Source: Melioribacteraceae bacterium (GTDB lineage Bacteria; Bacteroidota; Ignavibacteria; Ignavibacteriales; Melioribacteraceae). From it: a stretch of 64,000 nucleotides of DNA. The notes under the pieces were generated by a model that worked only from the letters and a program-made list of their open reading frames with translations, was not told where the DNA came from and made no database searches. Positions 8,533 to 16,461 of the stretch are shown here, piece after piece. Position numbers and translations under genes: made by a program. Positions within the stretch are counted from its first letter, which is position 1, and the number at the start of each line of letters is the position of its first letter. The stretch is taken from the NCBI GenBank assembly GCA_021647785.1, contig JAKIUC010000006.1, positions 1-64,000 of the forward strand. The letters are read 5' to 3'.

Positions 8533-8597
8533 GGCTAACAAAAGCTATAAGCAATCCCGAAAAAGAATCGGGACTGCTCATAGCAAGGTCGTTAGCG
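8533..8597 (+). repeat. attC-like site 1, closing the type I RM locus
   Basis: A nested imperfect palindrome: outer arms GCTAAC (8534-8539) and GTTAGC (8591-8596); unpaired spacers AAAA and AAGGTC; inner arms GCTATAAGCA (8544-8553) and TGCTCATAGC (8575-8584), differing at one pair; then a variable terminal stem TCCCGA/TCGGGA around AAAAGAA. Outer box, spacer, inner box and variable tip is the architecture of integron attC recombination sites (R''-L''-tip-L'-R', with cutting at G/TT). The outer boxes depart from the textbook RYYYAAC/GTTRRRY consensus at one position. The inner arms recur at 11576 and 14231. No integrase gene is in the window, so function is inferred. Confidence 0.65.
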
Positions 8598-8629
8598 GTC
8601 ATTATAAAAAAATAGTTAATAAATTAAAT

Positions 8630-8660
8630 AAATAATTTTCTATAAAAAACCTTAGTTTTG
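8630..8660 (+). promoter_or_regulatory. Bacteroidota-type promoter of the ABC-3C operon
   Basis: TAGTTTTG at 8653-8660 fits the TAnnTTTG -7 element used by the Bacteroidota primary sigma factor. Only 5 bases separate it from ATG 8666, so the transcript would be leaderless or nearly so. The same TAGTTTTGTATAT string precedes the AbiE operon at 11958. Confidence 0.5.
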
Positions 8661-8665
8661 TATAT

Positions 8666-9586
8666 ATGAATACGCAAGAGAAAGCATTAGCAAGAATACT
8701 TTTTGAGAATAAATTATTTAGATCTGATGGACAGAGTTTCGAAGACTTATTTACTGAAATAATGTCGCTCTCAGAATTAAATTTTCGGAAAATTAAAGCT
8801 TGGGGGAATATTGGAGACAGAAAAAATGATGGTTACATCTCTGACAAAGGTATTTATTTTCAAGTTTTTGCCCCAGAGGATATAAGGAAAAGTTATCCCA
8901 ACGTTATAAAAAAAATTAAAACTGATTTTGCTAAATTATTAGACCAATGGAAACCTGTAAATGAATTTTATTTCGTTGTAAATGATAAATTCAATGGCGT
9001 AAATGCTGATTCTGAAAAAACACTAAAATCATTAACTGATAAATATAAGTTACAAAAAAGTGGATTTCTTACTTCTGATGATTTAGCAAGAAAAGTATTT
9101 TCTCTTGATGAAGACCAAATCCTAAAAATTGTTAGTTGTCTTCCAAATGTTGAAAATGTTGAAAATGTAGTTAATTTAGATTATTCCACTTTAAAAGAAG
9201 TCATTGGATTTATTATGAAAATGCCTTTATCCCCAGAAGAAGGTGAAATAAAATTTCCAGATTGGGATAAAAAAATTGAGTTCAACAAACTTAGTTCATA
9301 TTCTGCACACTTGTTGAATAATGGGTCTACAAAATTAGGGAACTTAAATAAATATCTTGCAAACCAATCTTTCTTGGCAGAAGAGTTACAACGGCAACTA
9401 ATTGGTATATATGAAAAAATAAAAACAGAATGGTCAAATTTAGATTATGTTGGTGAGAATATATTTTGGGAAATAGTAAATGAATGTTCGCCAAAACACG
9501 AAAACACCTATCAATCAGCTGTTATAACTATTTTGTCTAAATATTTTGAAAGCTGTGATATTTTTGAAGAACCAACTAAAGAGTAA
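8666..9586 (+). CDS. ABC-three-component (ABC-3C) system protein, probable effector component
   Basis: This 306-residue soluble protein is the first gene of a three-gene set. Its N-terminus (QSFEDLFTEIMSL...FRKIKAWGNIGDRKNDGYIS then GIYFQVFAPED) has the short Gly-Asp-x-x-Asn-Asp-Gly signature seen at the start of ABC-3C effector proteins, probably a small nuclease-like or sensor domain. The C-terminal half is helical and matches the shared ABC-3C C-terminal region in position. The family call rests on this signature and on the neighbours (small middle component, then DUF2326 ATPase). The role is phage defence by inference. It is 4 bp from the next gene. The promoter box lies just upstream and no conventional ribosome site is seen. 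Confidence 0.65.
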   Translation: MNTQEKALARILFENKLFRSDGQSFEDLFTEIMSLSELNFRKIKAWGNIGDRKNDGYISDKGIYFQVFAPEDIRKSYPNVIKKIKTDFAKLLDQWKPVNEFYFVVNDKFNGVNADSEKTLKSLTDKYKLQKSGFLTSDDLARKVFSLDEDQILKIVSCLPNVENVENVVNLDYSTLKEVIGFIMKMPLSPEEGEIKFPDWDKKIEFNKLSSYSAHLLNNGSTKLGNLNKYLANQSFLAEELQRQLIGIYEKIKTEWSNLDYVGENIFWEIVNECSPKHENTYQSAVITILSKYFESCDIFEEPTKE

Positions 9587-9589
9587 TTT

Positions 9590-9832
9590 ATGATAATGCC
9601 TTCTAAACATATTAATTTTTCACAGTCCTTATTAGGATTTGGAAGTTATATCCTATCAAAATTAAATACCCCAAAAACTATTGATGATTTGTGGAAAGAA
9701 TATCAGTTTGATTTAAAAAATGAATTGTATATGGCATCACATTCTTTTGATAGTTTAGTCTTAACTTTAATATTTTTATATGGAGTTAATACTATTGAAG
9801 AACAAAACGGAATTATAAAAAAATGCGTTTAA
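9590..9832 (+). CDS. ABC-3C system middle component (MC6-like)
   Basis: This 80-residue protein reads MPSKHINFSQSLLGFGSYIL, then LNTPKTIDDLWKEYQF, and ends with a helix and strand (FDSLVLTLIFLYGVNTIEEQ). Small proteins with a hydrophobic LLG helix followed by a TIDDLW-type motif are the middle component of ABC-three-component systems, bridging effector and ATPase. ATG 9590 is used; a second in-frame ATG follows two codons later and may be the true start. Its 3' end overlaps the ATPase gene by 10 bp, which implies translational coupling. Confidence 0.65.
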   Translation: MIMPSKHINFSQSLLGFGSYILSKLNTPKTIDDLWKEYQFDLKNELYMASHSFDSLVLTLIFLYGVNTIEEQNGIIKKCV

Positions 9833-11559
9833 TAGAATTATCAGCAAATAAAAAGAGTTTTAAAACAGTTCAATTTAAAAATCATATTGGGCTAAACATT
9901 ATTGTTGCTAAAATAAAAAATCCAGAGCAATCTAAAAAAGGAGATACAACTAACGGAGTAGGGAAATCATTATCAATCTCACTAATTCATTTTTGCCTTG
10001 GGTCTTCATCTAATAAAGAATTCGAAGAAAAATTAAGCGGTTGGATTTTTAAGTTGAAATTTTCTATTAAGGAGAATGAATACATTGCCGAACGTTCAAC
10101 CGATAATCAAAAGACAATAAAATTAAATGGTAGAGAGCTTAAACAAAGAGAATTTAATTTAGAATTACAGCAACTACTTTTTGATATACCAGAAAATGTT
10201 AGTCAGCTTTCTTTTCGTTCTTTATTACCTTTCTTTATTCGCCCAAACAAAGCTTCTTATACTGAATTTAAAAACCCAAATGCTGTAAAAAATGATTTTC
10301 AAATACTTATCACTAATGCCTTCCTTTTAGGTTTAGATGTTATACTTGCTGAGAGTAAATTCAAATTAAGGAAAGAAAAGGAAAGAATAAGGAAGTTAGT
10401 AAAAGAGCTAAGTGATGATAGGTTATTAAAAGATTTTTTTATTGGGAAAAGAGATATTCGTTTAGCCTCTCAAGAATTAGACGAACAAATTAAATTACTT
10501 GACAACAATTTAAAAAACTTTGAAGTTGCAGAAGATTACAATGAAATCAAAATAGAAGCCGATAAAATAAAAAGAAAATTAGATAAAATTCAAAATCAAA
10601 TAATTCTTTATAAAAACCAAATAGAAAATATTGAAGAAAGCAGGAAAATATCTCCTGATATCAAAAAAGAAAATATTGAAAAAATTTACAAAGAAGCAAC
10701 GGTTATTATTAAGAAAGAATCAATAAAACAACTTTCTGAATTAGAGAAGTTTTATCAACATATCACGGTAAATAGAGAAAAAAGATTACTTCTTCAAAAA
10801 AATGAATTTATCCGTAAAATAGAAGATTTAACAATTCAAAAGGAAGAAAAAGGCAATAGCTTAGATGAAAAATTGAAATATCTTGATACTCATCAAGCAT
10901 TAGATATTTTTGTGAAACTCACTAATAAATTATCTGAACTAACAAGAGAAAAAGAAAATATAAATAATTACAATAATCTATTAAAAGGATATAGCGAAGA
11001 GAAACTTAGAATAAATGAAAGCTTTATTAATGAAACAAAAAAGACGACAAGTTATTTAAGTGAGGCAGAAGAAACTATCAATTCTCTTATGTTATTTTTT
11101 AGAGAGTTATCAAAAAGGTTTTATCCAAACTCGGCTGCTGGTATAACTGTTTATAATAACGATGGCGATAACCAACTCCGATATAATTTTGATGCTAAAA
11201 TTGAAGCTGATGCTTCAGATGGTATTAATAGTGTCAAAATATTTTGTTATGATTTAACTATTCTACTACAGGGATTTGCTCATAGTCTCAATTTTATATA
11301 CCACGATAGCAGACTTTTGGATGGAATTGACCCAAGACAAAAAGCCGAATTGTTTTTGATTCTAAATGATTTAATAGAGCCAAACGGAAAGCAATATATT
11401 CTATCATTAAATCAAAATCAGCTTGATGATACAAGAAATTATTTGACTGATGAGGAATATAAAACAACAATTGAAAGCAACATTATTCTACAATTAAAAG
11501 ATGACTCACCAGAAGACAAATTGCTTGGTATTCAAGTTGATTTGCATTACGAAAAATAA
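9823..11559 (+). CDS. ABC-3C system ATPase with DUF2326 domain (SMC/RecN-like)
   Basis: This 578-residue P-loop ATPase has a Walker A TNGVGKSL at residues 43-50, followed by SISLIHFCLG. A long coiled coil (roughly 170-420, rich in Lys, Glu and Ile) separates the two halves of the ATPase head. The C-terminal half carries SDGINSVKIFCYDLTILLQG and FIYHDSRLLDGIDPRQ, hallmarks of DUF2326 proteins, where the HDS/D-loop region completes the ATP site. Such SMC/RecN-like proteins are the motor or sensor of ABC-three-component defence systems. It is the last gene of the set and is followed after 6 bp by attC-like site 2. Confidence 0.75.
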   Translation: MRLIELSANKKSFKTVQFKNHIGLNIIVAKIKNPEQSKKGDTTNGVGKSLSISLIHFCLGSSSNKEFEEKLSGWIFKLKFSIKENEYIAERSTDNQKTIKLNGRELKQREFNLELQQLLFDIPENVSQLSFRSLLPFFIRPNKASYTEFKNPNAVKNDFQILITNAFLLGLDVILAESKFKLRKEKERIRKLVKELSDDRLLKDFFIGKRDIRLASQELDEQIKLLDNNLKNFEVAEDYNEIKIEADKIKRKLDKIQNQIILYKNQIENIEESRKISPDIKKENIEKIYKEATVIIKKESIKQLSELEKFYQHITVNREKRLLLQKNEFIRKIEDLTIQKEEKGNSLDEKLKYLDTHQALDIFVKLTNKLSELTREKENINNYNNLLKGYSEEKLRINESFINETKKTTSYLSEAEETINSLMLFFRELSKRFYPNSAAGITVYNNDGDNQLRYNFDAKIEADASDGINSVKIFCYDLTILLQGFAHSLNFIYHDSRLLDGIDPRQKAELFLILNDLIEPNGKQYILSLNQNQLDDTRNYLTDEEYKTTIESNIILQLKDDSPEDKLLGIQVDLHYEK

Positions 11560-11565
11560 CGAAAC

Positions 11566-11689
11566 GCTAACATAAGCTATAAGCAATAGCGGTTGAAGTT
11601 ACAACTTCATACAACCTGTTCAATAAATTTATCAGCGATTATAAGTATTACTAATTTTTCCGCTACTGCTCATAGCAAGGTCGTTCGAG
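11566..11689 (+). repeat. attC-like site 2, closing the ABC-3C cassette
   Basis: The left outer box CGCTAAC (11565-11571), inner arms GCTATAAGCA (11576-11585) and TGCTCATAGC (11667-11676), tip stem TAGCGG/CCGCTA (11587-11592, 11660-11665) and spacer AAGGTC followed by GTTCGAG (11683-11689) repeat the plan of site 1 with a longer loop. The left box does not pair with its downstream GTTCGAG, but is an exact 7-base complement of GTTAGCG at the beginning of this cassette (8591-8597). That is expected if the cassette was once circular and recombined at G/TT. Confidence 0.65.
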
Positions 11690-11862
11690 TCAATCTTCCC
11701 TTCGGGAAAGATTGACTCGAACGGCTCGGGGACAAGTCCCTTGTCCTGTGCTCTCTTCCCTTCGGTCAGACAGCCCAGAACAAGGGATATACAGAATCCA
11801 AAATACCAGAGTTCTCCGAACTCCGTATTTTGAACTCTGCATATCCCCGAGCCGTTATGGGC
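11683..11862 (+). repeat. Gene-less palindromic cassette with a second kind of attC-like site
   Basis: GTTCGAGTCAATCTT (11683-11697) and its exact complement AAGATTGACTCGAAC (11708-11722) form a 15-bp stem. It is followed at once by GGCTCGGGGA (11723-11732), which pairs with TCCCCGAGCC (11844-11853). Inside are further stems (TCCCTTGT/ACAAGGGA, AAAATAC/GTATTTT, GAGTTC/GAACTC). After the right arm comes GTTATGGGC. No open frame of note exists here. Read as an integron cassette, it begins TTCGAG and its left box CTCGAAC complements that start exactly. As a plain repeat it is a cruciform-forming MITE. Unlike the other sites it has no spacer between outer and inner arms. Confidence 0.55.
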
Positions 11863-11934
11863 AAGGCGAAAAGTTGATGGTATACTAAAGTTTCAATTTT
11901 ATACAACAAAAAAAACTCTTCCAAATATTGGCAA

Positions 11935-11965
11935 AATTATTCTTTACTGCCATAATATAGTTTTG
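11935..11965 (+). promoter_or_regulatory. Bacteroidota-type promoter of the AbiE operon
   Basis: TAGTTTTG at 11958-11965 fits TAnnTTTG, with a TTGG about 25 bases upstream as a possible -33 element. It is followed by TATAT, exactly as upstream of the ABC-3C operon. Transcription would start near 11972, about 18 bases before the first plausible AbiEi codon. Confidence 0.5.
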
Positions 11966-11989
11966 TATATTTAAACAAACTATTTTGAA

Positions 11990-12730
11990 ATTGTTATCGC
12001 AAAGAGCAAATTACATATCGAAAAACTAAAATCATTTTTTATCAAAAAGGATGATTTTACTACAAAAGACATTGGTAATTTTTATAAAAAGTTCGAACCG
12101 TTTATAAAACGCACAACTATAAATTGGCGTATTTATATTTTGGCACGAAACGGTATAATAACTCGTATAGGCAGAGGAAAATACACACTTTCAAAAAAAC
12201 GTATTTATATACCGGAAATTTCACGTAGAGCAAAACTACTTAATGGTAGATTAAAAAAGCAATTCCCTTTTTCTTCGGCTTGCTTATGGGATACTTCAAT
12301 CCTAAATGAATTCGCAATTCACCAGGCAAACAAGACATTTTTATTAATTGAAGTAGAAAAAGAAATAACTCAATCTGTGTTTTATTTTTTAACCGAAAAA
12401 GGTTATAAGGTTTTTATTGAACCATCAAAAGATATTATTGACAAATACGCATCACGCAATAATAATTATCTCATTGTTAAAACATTAATATCGGAGGCTC
12501 CAACACAAAAAGTTAATAATATAAATACAGTTACGTTGGAAAAACTTTTGGTGGATATATTTTGTGATAAAACAATTTTCCTCGCATATCAAGGGAATGA
12601 AATGAAAAGAATATTTTCATCTGCTTTCAAAAAGTATATAGTAAACGGAAGTAAATTATTACGATATGCAAACAGACGTGGAAGGAAAAAGGAAATCGAA
12701 AACTACACAAACCTAATTAACGGCAAGTAA
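11990..12730 (+). CDS. abiEi: AbiEi-like antitoxin of a type IV toxin-antitoxin / abortive infection system
   Basis: AbiEi binds DNA and antagonises the AbiEii nucleotidyltransferase. The frame encodes an N-terminal winged helix (IEKLKSFFIKKDDFTTKDIG, then NWRIYILARNGIITRIGRGK, i.e. a recognition helix and a GRGKY wing) followed by the AbiEi C-terminal domain (SSACLWDTSILNEFA..., NTVTLEKLLVDIFCDK...). The reading frame is open from 11975, but has no in-frame ATG or GTG; the only TTG (12140) would delete the winged helix. Translation probably begins at an ATT near 11990, or the start has been lost. It lies 25 bp before abiEii and behind a promoter shared in sequence with the ABC-3C cassette. 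Confidence 0.75.
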   Translation: MVIAKSKLHIEKLKSFFIKKDDFTTKDIGNFYKKFEPFIKRTTINWRIYILARNGIITRIGRGKYTLSKKRIYIPEISRRAKLLNGRLKKQFPFSSACLWDTSILNEFAIHQANKTFLLIEVEKEITQSVFYFLTEKGYKVFIEPSKDIIDKYASRNNNYLIVKTLISEAPTQKVNNINTVTLEKLLVDIFCDKTIFLAYQGNEMKRIFSSAFKKYIVNGSKLLRYANRRGRKKEIENYTNLINGK

Positions 12731-12755
12731 TAGAAACATTGCCAAAATATAGATA

Positions 12756-13829
12756 ATGATAAACCAAGAAAAAATAAATATCGAATGGATAAAGAAAATC
12801 TCAAAAGAAAATAGAAATGCAGATAAAATTCTGATTGAAAAAGTTATTCGTGCATTACTATTATTAGAAGGACTTGTAAAACAAAAGGCAAATTTTGTTT
12901 TTAAAGGTGGTACAGCATTAATGTTGCATTTCAAATCCACCAAAAGGCTTTCAATTGATATTGATATAATACTGCCGGAAGAGAGTAAAAATATTGATGT
13001 TATATTAGATGAAGTAGTAAGCCAACAAGGTTTTACAAGAAAAGAATTTCAAACAAGGACATCATCATCAAAAATTAAAAAAGCTCATTTTAAATTTTTC
13101 TATACGCCGTTTTATAAAACGAACAAAACGGAAGATTATGTTCTGCTGGATATACTATTTGAAAAATCGAACTATCAAAATATTGTTCAGTTGCCAATAA
13201 CATCTACTTTCGTTCCGATTATCAATAATCCCATTTTGGTAAAGGTACCCTCGTTGGAAGATATTCTCGGCGATAAACTCACAGCATTTGCTCCTAACAC
13301 TACCGGAATTCCATATTTCAAAAACAAAAATAGCATGAGTATGGAGATAATTAAACAGCTTTATGATATCGGGAATTTATTTGATAGAGTTGAAAACGTA
13401 GATGTTATTAAAAATACTTTTCAAAAATTTGCAAAAACAGAATTAAGATACAGAAATATTAAAGATTGCACTGAGCAAGATGTAATTGAAGACATTTATC
13501 AAACGGCTTTAACTATTGCAAGCAGAGGAATTGACGGAAAGGGAAATTTTGAACAATTGCAACTTGGAGTACAAAGGATTAAAACCTTTATTTTTTCTGA
13601 AAGTTACAATATAGAAAAAGCGATTGTACATGCTTCTAAAGCTGCATATCTTGCAATGTTAATAAAAACCGATTCAAAAATAATTGAAAGATTTAGCAAC
13701 CCGTTAGAAATGAAAGATTGGCTTATTGATAAGCCGATGAATAATAAATTAAACAAACTAAAAAAATCTAATCCCGAAGCTTTTTTCTATTGGTATAAGA
13801 TTTATGAATTAAAAACGGAAGTAGAATAA
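12756..13829 (+). CDS. abiEii: AbiEii-like nucleotidyltransferase toxin
   Basis: This 357-residue protein is a DUF1814/AbiEii nucleotidyltransferase. The diagnostic motif FVFKGGTALMLHF at about residues 47-59, then STKRLSIDIDIILPE, gives the nucleotidyltransferase GG...S and DxD metal site. The next block LVKVPSLEDILGDKLTAFAP is the second conserved family motif. AbiEii toxins modify tRNA or other targets with nucleotides and are released from AbiEi control during phage infection, causing growth arrest. It follows abiEi by 25 bp, the usual bicistronic arrangement. Start ATG 12756 gives the normal family length. Confidence 0.9.
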   Translation: MINQEKINIEWIKKISKENRNADKILIEKVIRALLLLEGLVKQKANFVFKGGTALMLHFKSTKRLSIDIDIILPEESKNIDVILDEVVSQQGFTRKEFQTRTSSSKIKKAHFKFFYTPFYKTNKTEDYVLLDILFEKSNYQNIVQLPITSTFVPIINNPILVKVPSLEDILGDKLTAFAPNTTGIPYFKNKNSMSMEIIKQLYDIGNLFDRVENVDVIKNTFQKFAKTELRYRNIKDCTEQDVIEDIYQTALTIASRGIDGKGNFEQLQLGVQRIKTFIFSESYNIEKAIVHASKAAYLAMLIKTDSKIIERFSNPLEMKDWLIDKPMNNKLNKLKKSNPEAFFYWYKIYELKTEVE

Positions 13830-13831
13830 TT

Positions 13832-14237
13832 AAAAAAAAATTCAACCCTAAATTTCTATTTAATATTTGTGTGCTTGGCGAAGTTTCAGAAGTATTTCAA
13901 ATACGAAAAGAGTTAAATAATTATTTTGAAAAAATAGGGATTAAAACTACCGATTGGAATATAGATTTAATTTAATAATAAGAAATTGCAAAGTAGTAAT
14001 ATTTTACGCGCCCTTTATAAAGGTCAAAGTAAATATTCTGTTATAATAACATGGCAAATTTTTCATCATTCAGGAAAAGGTAATACAAAAGCAAATATAA
14101 TTTCAGAATTAAAAAATGATAAATATATTCCTTACTGTATAGGTAGTAATCCTAAAGATTTATTAACTCCTGAAAAAATGATAGAAACAATAAATAACTA
14201 TTTAAAGGAAAAGCCCAGCCTACAACAAAAGCTATAA
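13832..14237 (+). pseudogene. Broken gene of unknown family between abiEii and attC-like site 3
   Basis: Two adjacent frames look protein-like but lack a start and are out of register. Bases 13841-13975 read FNPKFLFNICVLGEVSEVFQ...DWNIDLI and stop. Bases 13986-14237, one frame over, read SSNILRALYKGQSKYSVIIT, then QIFHHSGKGNTKANIISELK and a closing helix. Together they would make one roughly 135-residue protein cut by a frameshift near 13975. There is no ATG in either part, only a TTG at 13986. The frame ends inside attC-like site 3, as cassette genes often do. I do not recognise the family. Confidence 0.4.
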
Positions 14238-14288
14238 GCAATCCCGCAAAGAGAGCGAGTCTGCTCATAGCAAGACCGTTGGCTGCGT
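14219..14288 (+). repeat. attC-like site 3, closing the AbiE cassette
   Basis: CTACAAC (14220-14226), AAAA, inner arm GCTATAAGCA (14231-14240), a tip with TCCCGC and GCGAGTC, inner arm TGCTCATAGC (14262-14271), AAGACC and GTTGGCTGC (14278-14286). The inner arms are identical to those of sites 1 and 2. The left box GCCTACAAC pairs 7 of 9 with the start of its own cassette (GTTATGGGC at 11854) and 6 of 9 with the adjacent GTTGGCTGC, so here the exchange test is not decisive. Confidence 0.6.
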
Positions 14289-14588
14289 TAAAGAATTACT
14301 ATTTGTCAATGCAAATAGCTGATATGATAAATCAGTTATTAGTCTTAGGGCAAAACTTAAAAAGGCATCTAAAATAAAACAACACCAAAGAGAGCCCTAT
14401 GGGACAATTAAACATAGCGCAACAAGTTGCAGAAATGAGATAATAGATTTGAGATATGAGACAAAAGCAAAGGAATAAAACCTTGTTAAAATTCTTTACA
14501 AAAAAACAAGGATTTAGGTTGTAATACTATATATGGACAGAACTAATTGCTTTCTTAAAAGCACTGTGTTTGTAGGAGTTGACGGGGG
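14289..14588. other. Intergenic region between the defence island and core genes
   Basis: No open frame, RNA or clear repeat was recognised. It contains fragments such as GATATGATAAATCAGTTA and an A-rich tract, and marks the junction where gene orientation switches to the minus strand. Confidence 0.5.
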
Positions 14589-15488
14589 TCAAAACTTTAA
14601 ACCATACCAAACAACATTAGGATATACTTTTACCGCAGGTGCAGGGAAATGATAAAAATTTAACCATCGTTTTATTGTTTTCCAAAGTTTTCCTTCACCT
14701 GGCAATGCTTCAAAATCCCAATCTAACCCAATAAACAACTCATGATTTCCACCACCAAAACCATCCAAGTTTTTTACGCTATGCCCAATTGCAATATTAA
14801 TAAAATCTGGAAAAATCTCTTTGGCTGATTTCGGCAGTAATCCGTTCACATCAATTGAAAGCCAATTATATGTGCTTTCATAATCATCAAGTATATATGC
14901 GTGTTCACCACTTTTATATTTCTCCGATGGATAAAAACTAATCTTAAAATTGAACGGCTTCAAAGCCGGATAGTATTCCTGCATACTTGGATAAGCAGCA
15001 CCAAGAAAGTTGGCAGCAAAATCGCCCCAGCTAAAACCGTACCCTTTTGAGAAACCATCGCGAACTTCAGTAAACGTCTGAAATGTAAATGCAACCAACC
15101 CACCGTACAACAGAGCCTTTTTCTTTTTTATTCCTGCCCACTGAAATAAATCAGAATAAATATTTGTGGTAAGATAAGCAAAATAGAAATGACCAAGTTT
15201 GTCGGCATTAAGTGCATATTTGTAATCCTGACTATTGTTGAAATGGAAATCGCTTTGTTCTCCTTTCCACCAAATATTATTTTGAATAACATATCCGTAT
15301 GTAAAAAATGCAATAGTTGTTCCTCCAATAATTGCCAGTTTTGTTGTGTTAGCTTTAGTACTATCAGAAGTGTTGTTATTACTTTGAGCTTGTATTGTTC
15401 CCGGATTATAGAAAACAAAAATTAAGAAGTAGAAAAGTAAAAATAAAATTAGGCGATATTCTATTCGGGCTTTTGCAGCAAAAATCAT
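14589..15488 (-). CDS. DUF2279 (YfiM-like) membrane or lipoprotein-like protein
   Basis: The protein, 299 residues from the chosen start, begins with a hydrophobic helix (EYRLILFLLFYFLIFVFY), then a polar linker and the DUF2279 region: a second hydrophobic segment, NADKLGHFYFAYLTTNIYSD, and YGFSWGDFAANFLGAAYPSM. The conserved DK-GH and D-x-x-AN-x-x-GA residues are typical of this family of unknown function. The start at 15488 is chosen because its ATG overlaps the TGA of the upstream kinase gene (ATGA), implying coupling; an earlier ATG (15599) would overlap that gene by over 100 bp. Probably envelope-located. Confidence 0.75.
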   Translation of the reverse strand: MIFAAKARIEYRLILFLLFYFLIFVFYNPGTIQAQSNNNTSDSTKANTTKLAIIGGTTIAFFTYGYVIQNNIWWKGEQSDFHFNNSQDYKYALNADKLGHFYFAYLTTNIYSDLFQWAGIKKKKALLYGGLVAFTFQTFTEVRDGFSKGYGFSWGDFAANFLGAAYPSMQEYYPALKPFNFKISFYPSEKYKSGEHAYILDDYESTYNWLSIDVNGLLPKSAKEIFPDFINIAIGHSVKNLDGFGGGNHELFIGLDWDFEALPGEGKLWKTIKRWLNFYHFPAPAVKVYPNVVWYGLKF

Positions 15489-16330
15489 GATACATATGTT
15501 TTGATAATAGAAATTGTTTGCGAGTAATACCCGCTTCCAAATAGATTTAAATGATTTAAAACATGATAAAGCATGTATAAATTTATTCTGTATTCCCACT
15601 TGTCTGGCAAAGGATATTCATCATTGTAAGCAGAATAGAAGTCTGAATTGAACCCACCAAACAATTTTGTCATTGCCAAATCTGCTTCTCTGTTTCCATA
15701 ATATACTGCCGGGTCAATCAACACAGGGCTACTCTTTTCGTCCACTAAATAATTACCGCCCCACAAATCTCCGTGTAATAGAGTTGGTGGCTCCTCCGCT
15801 CCCTCTAAAATGGATGGAAATAATTTTTCTAATTTGTTGAACAGACTCCTAAATTCAGAATTTACATATCCATTTTGCTCTGCAAGTTTGAATTGAAAAA
15901 GAAGGCGGTTCTCCCAAAAGAAATCAATCCAACGGGTACTTGTAGGTAAGTTTATTTGTGGATTGGAGCCAATGAAATTGTTCTCATAAAATCCGAATTT
16001 ATCGGAAGTGATTCTGTGCATTTTAGCAAATTGTTTTCCAAATAATTGTGAGAAAGCACGGTCTCTCTTTCCAGTTTCAATAAATTCTAAAAGGAGACAA
16101 TCGTCAGTAACAGCAATAACTTTGGGTGTTCTAATGGCATCCGATTTTGAAAGCTCGTTTAATCCATTGGCTTCGTTCTGCAGAATTGCTCTGTTGCTTC
16201 CATACGATTTAACAAAATATTTTTCTCCACTTTCTGTTTTAATAATATGAGAATCCGCAATGGAGCCACCACCAATTGAGGATGTTGAGATTATTTTTTC
16301 TTCAAGTATTTCTTCAAGTTTTTTAAGCAT
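15485..16330 (-). CDS. Fructosamine/ketosamine-3-kinase family protein
   Basis: This 281-residue protein is of the aminoglycoside-phosphotransferase-like fructosamine kinase family, which phosphorylates sugar adducts on protein amines and so triggers deglycation. Visible motifs are SIGGGSIADSHII at the N-terminal nucleotide loop, KYFVKSY (lysine), NEANGL (glutamate), the catalytic loop LLHGDLWGGNYLV near residue 186, and the metal site LIDPAVYYGNREADLAMTKL. Length matches the family (about 290). It is the first gene of a two-gene unit with the DUF2279 protein, joined by an ATGA overlap. Confidence 0.88.
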   Translation of the reverse strand: MLKKLEEILEEKIISTSSIGGGSIADSHIIKTESGEKYFVKSYGSNRAILQNEANGLNELSKSDAIRTPKVIAVTDDCLLLEFIETGKRDRAFSQLFGKQFAKMHRITSDKFGFYENNFIGSNPQINLPTSTRWIDFFWENRLLFQFKLAEQNGYVNSEFRSLFNKLEKLFPSILEGAEEPPTLLHGDLWGGNYLVDEKSSPVLIDPAVYYGNREADLAMTKLFGGFNSDFYSAYNDEYPLPDKWEYRINLYMLYHVLNHLNLFGSGYYSQTISIIKTYVS

Positions 16331-16461
16331 GTTTTAAAGTTAAGAAAACTTGATGCTAGATTCTTGATTCTTGATGCTGGTTTTTCAGCACGAAATGTTA
16401 TAAAGAAAAAAGGCAACAAATTGTTTTAACATATAGTTCATGACTTTCGTTTCACATTTGA

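Noticed and set aside
12140-12730. AbiEi starting at TTG 12140
   Set aside because: It would delete the winged-helix DNA-binding domain, which is clearly encoded in the same frame upstream.
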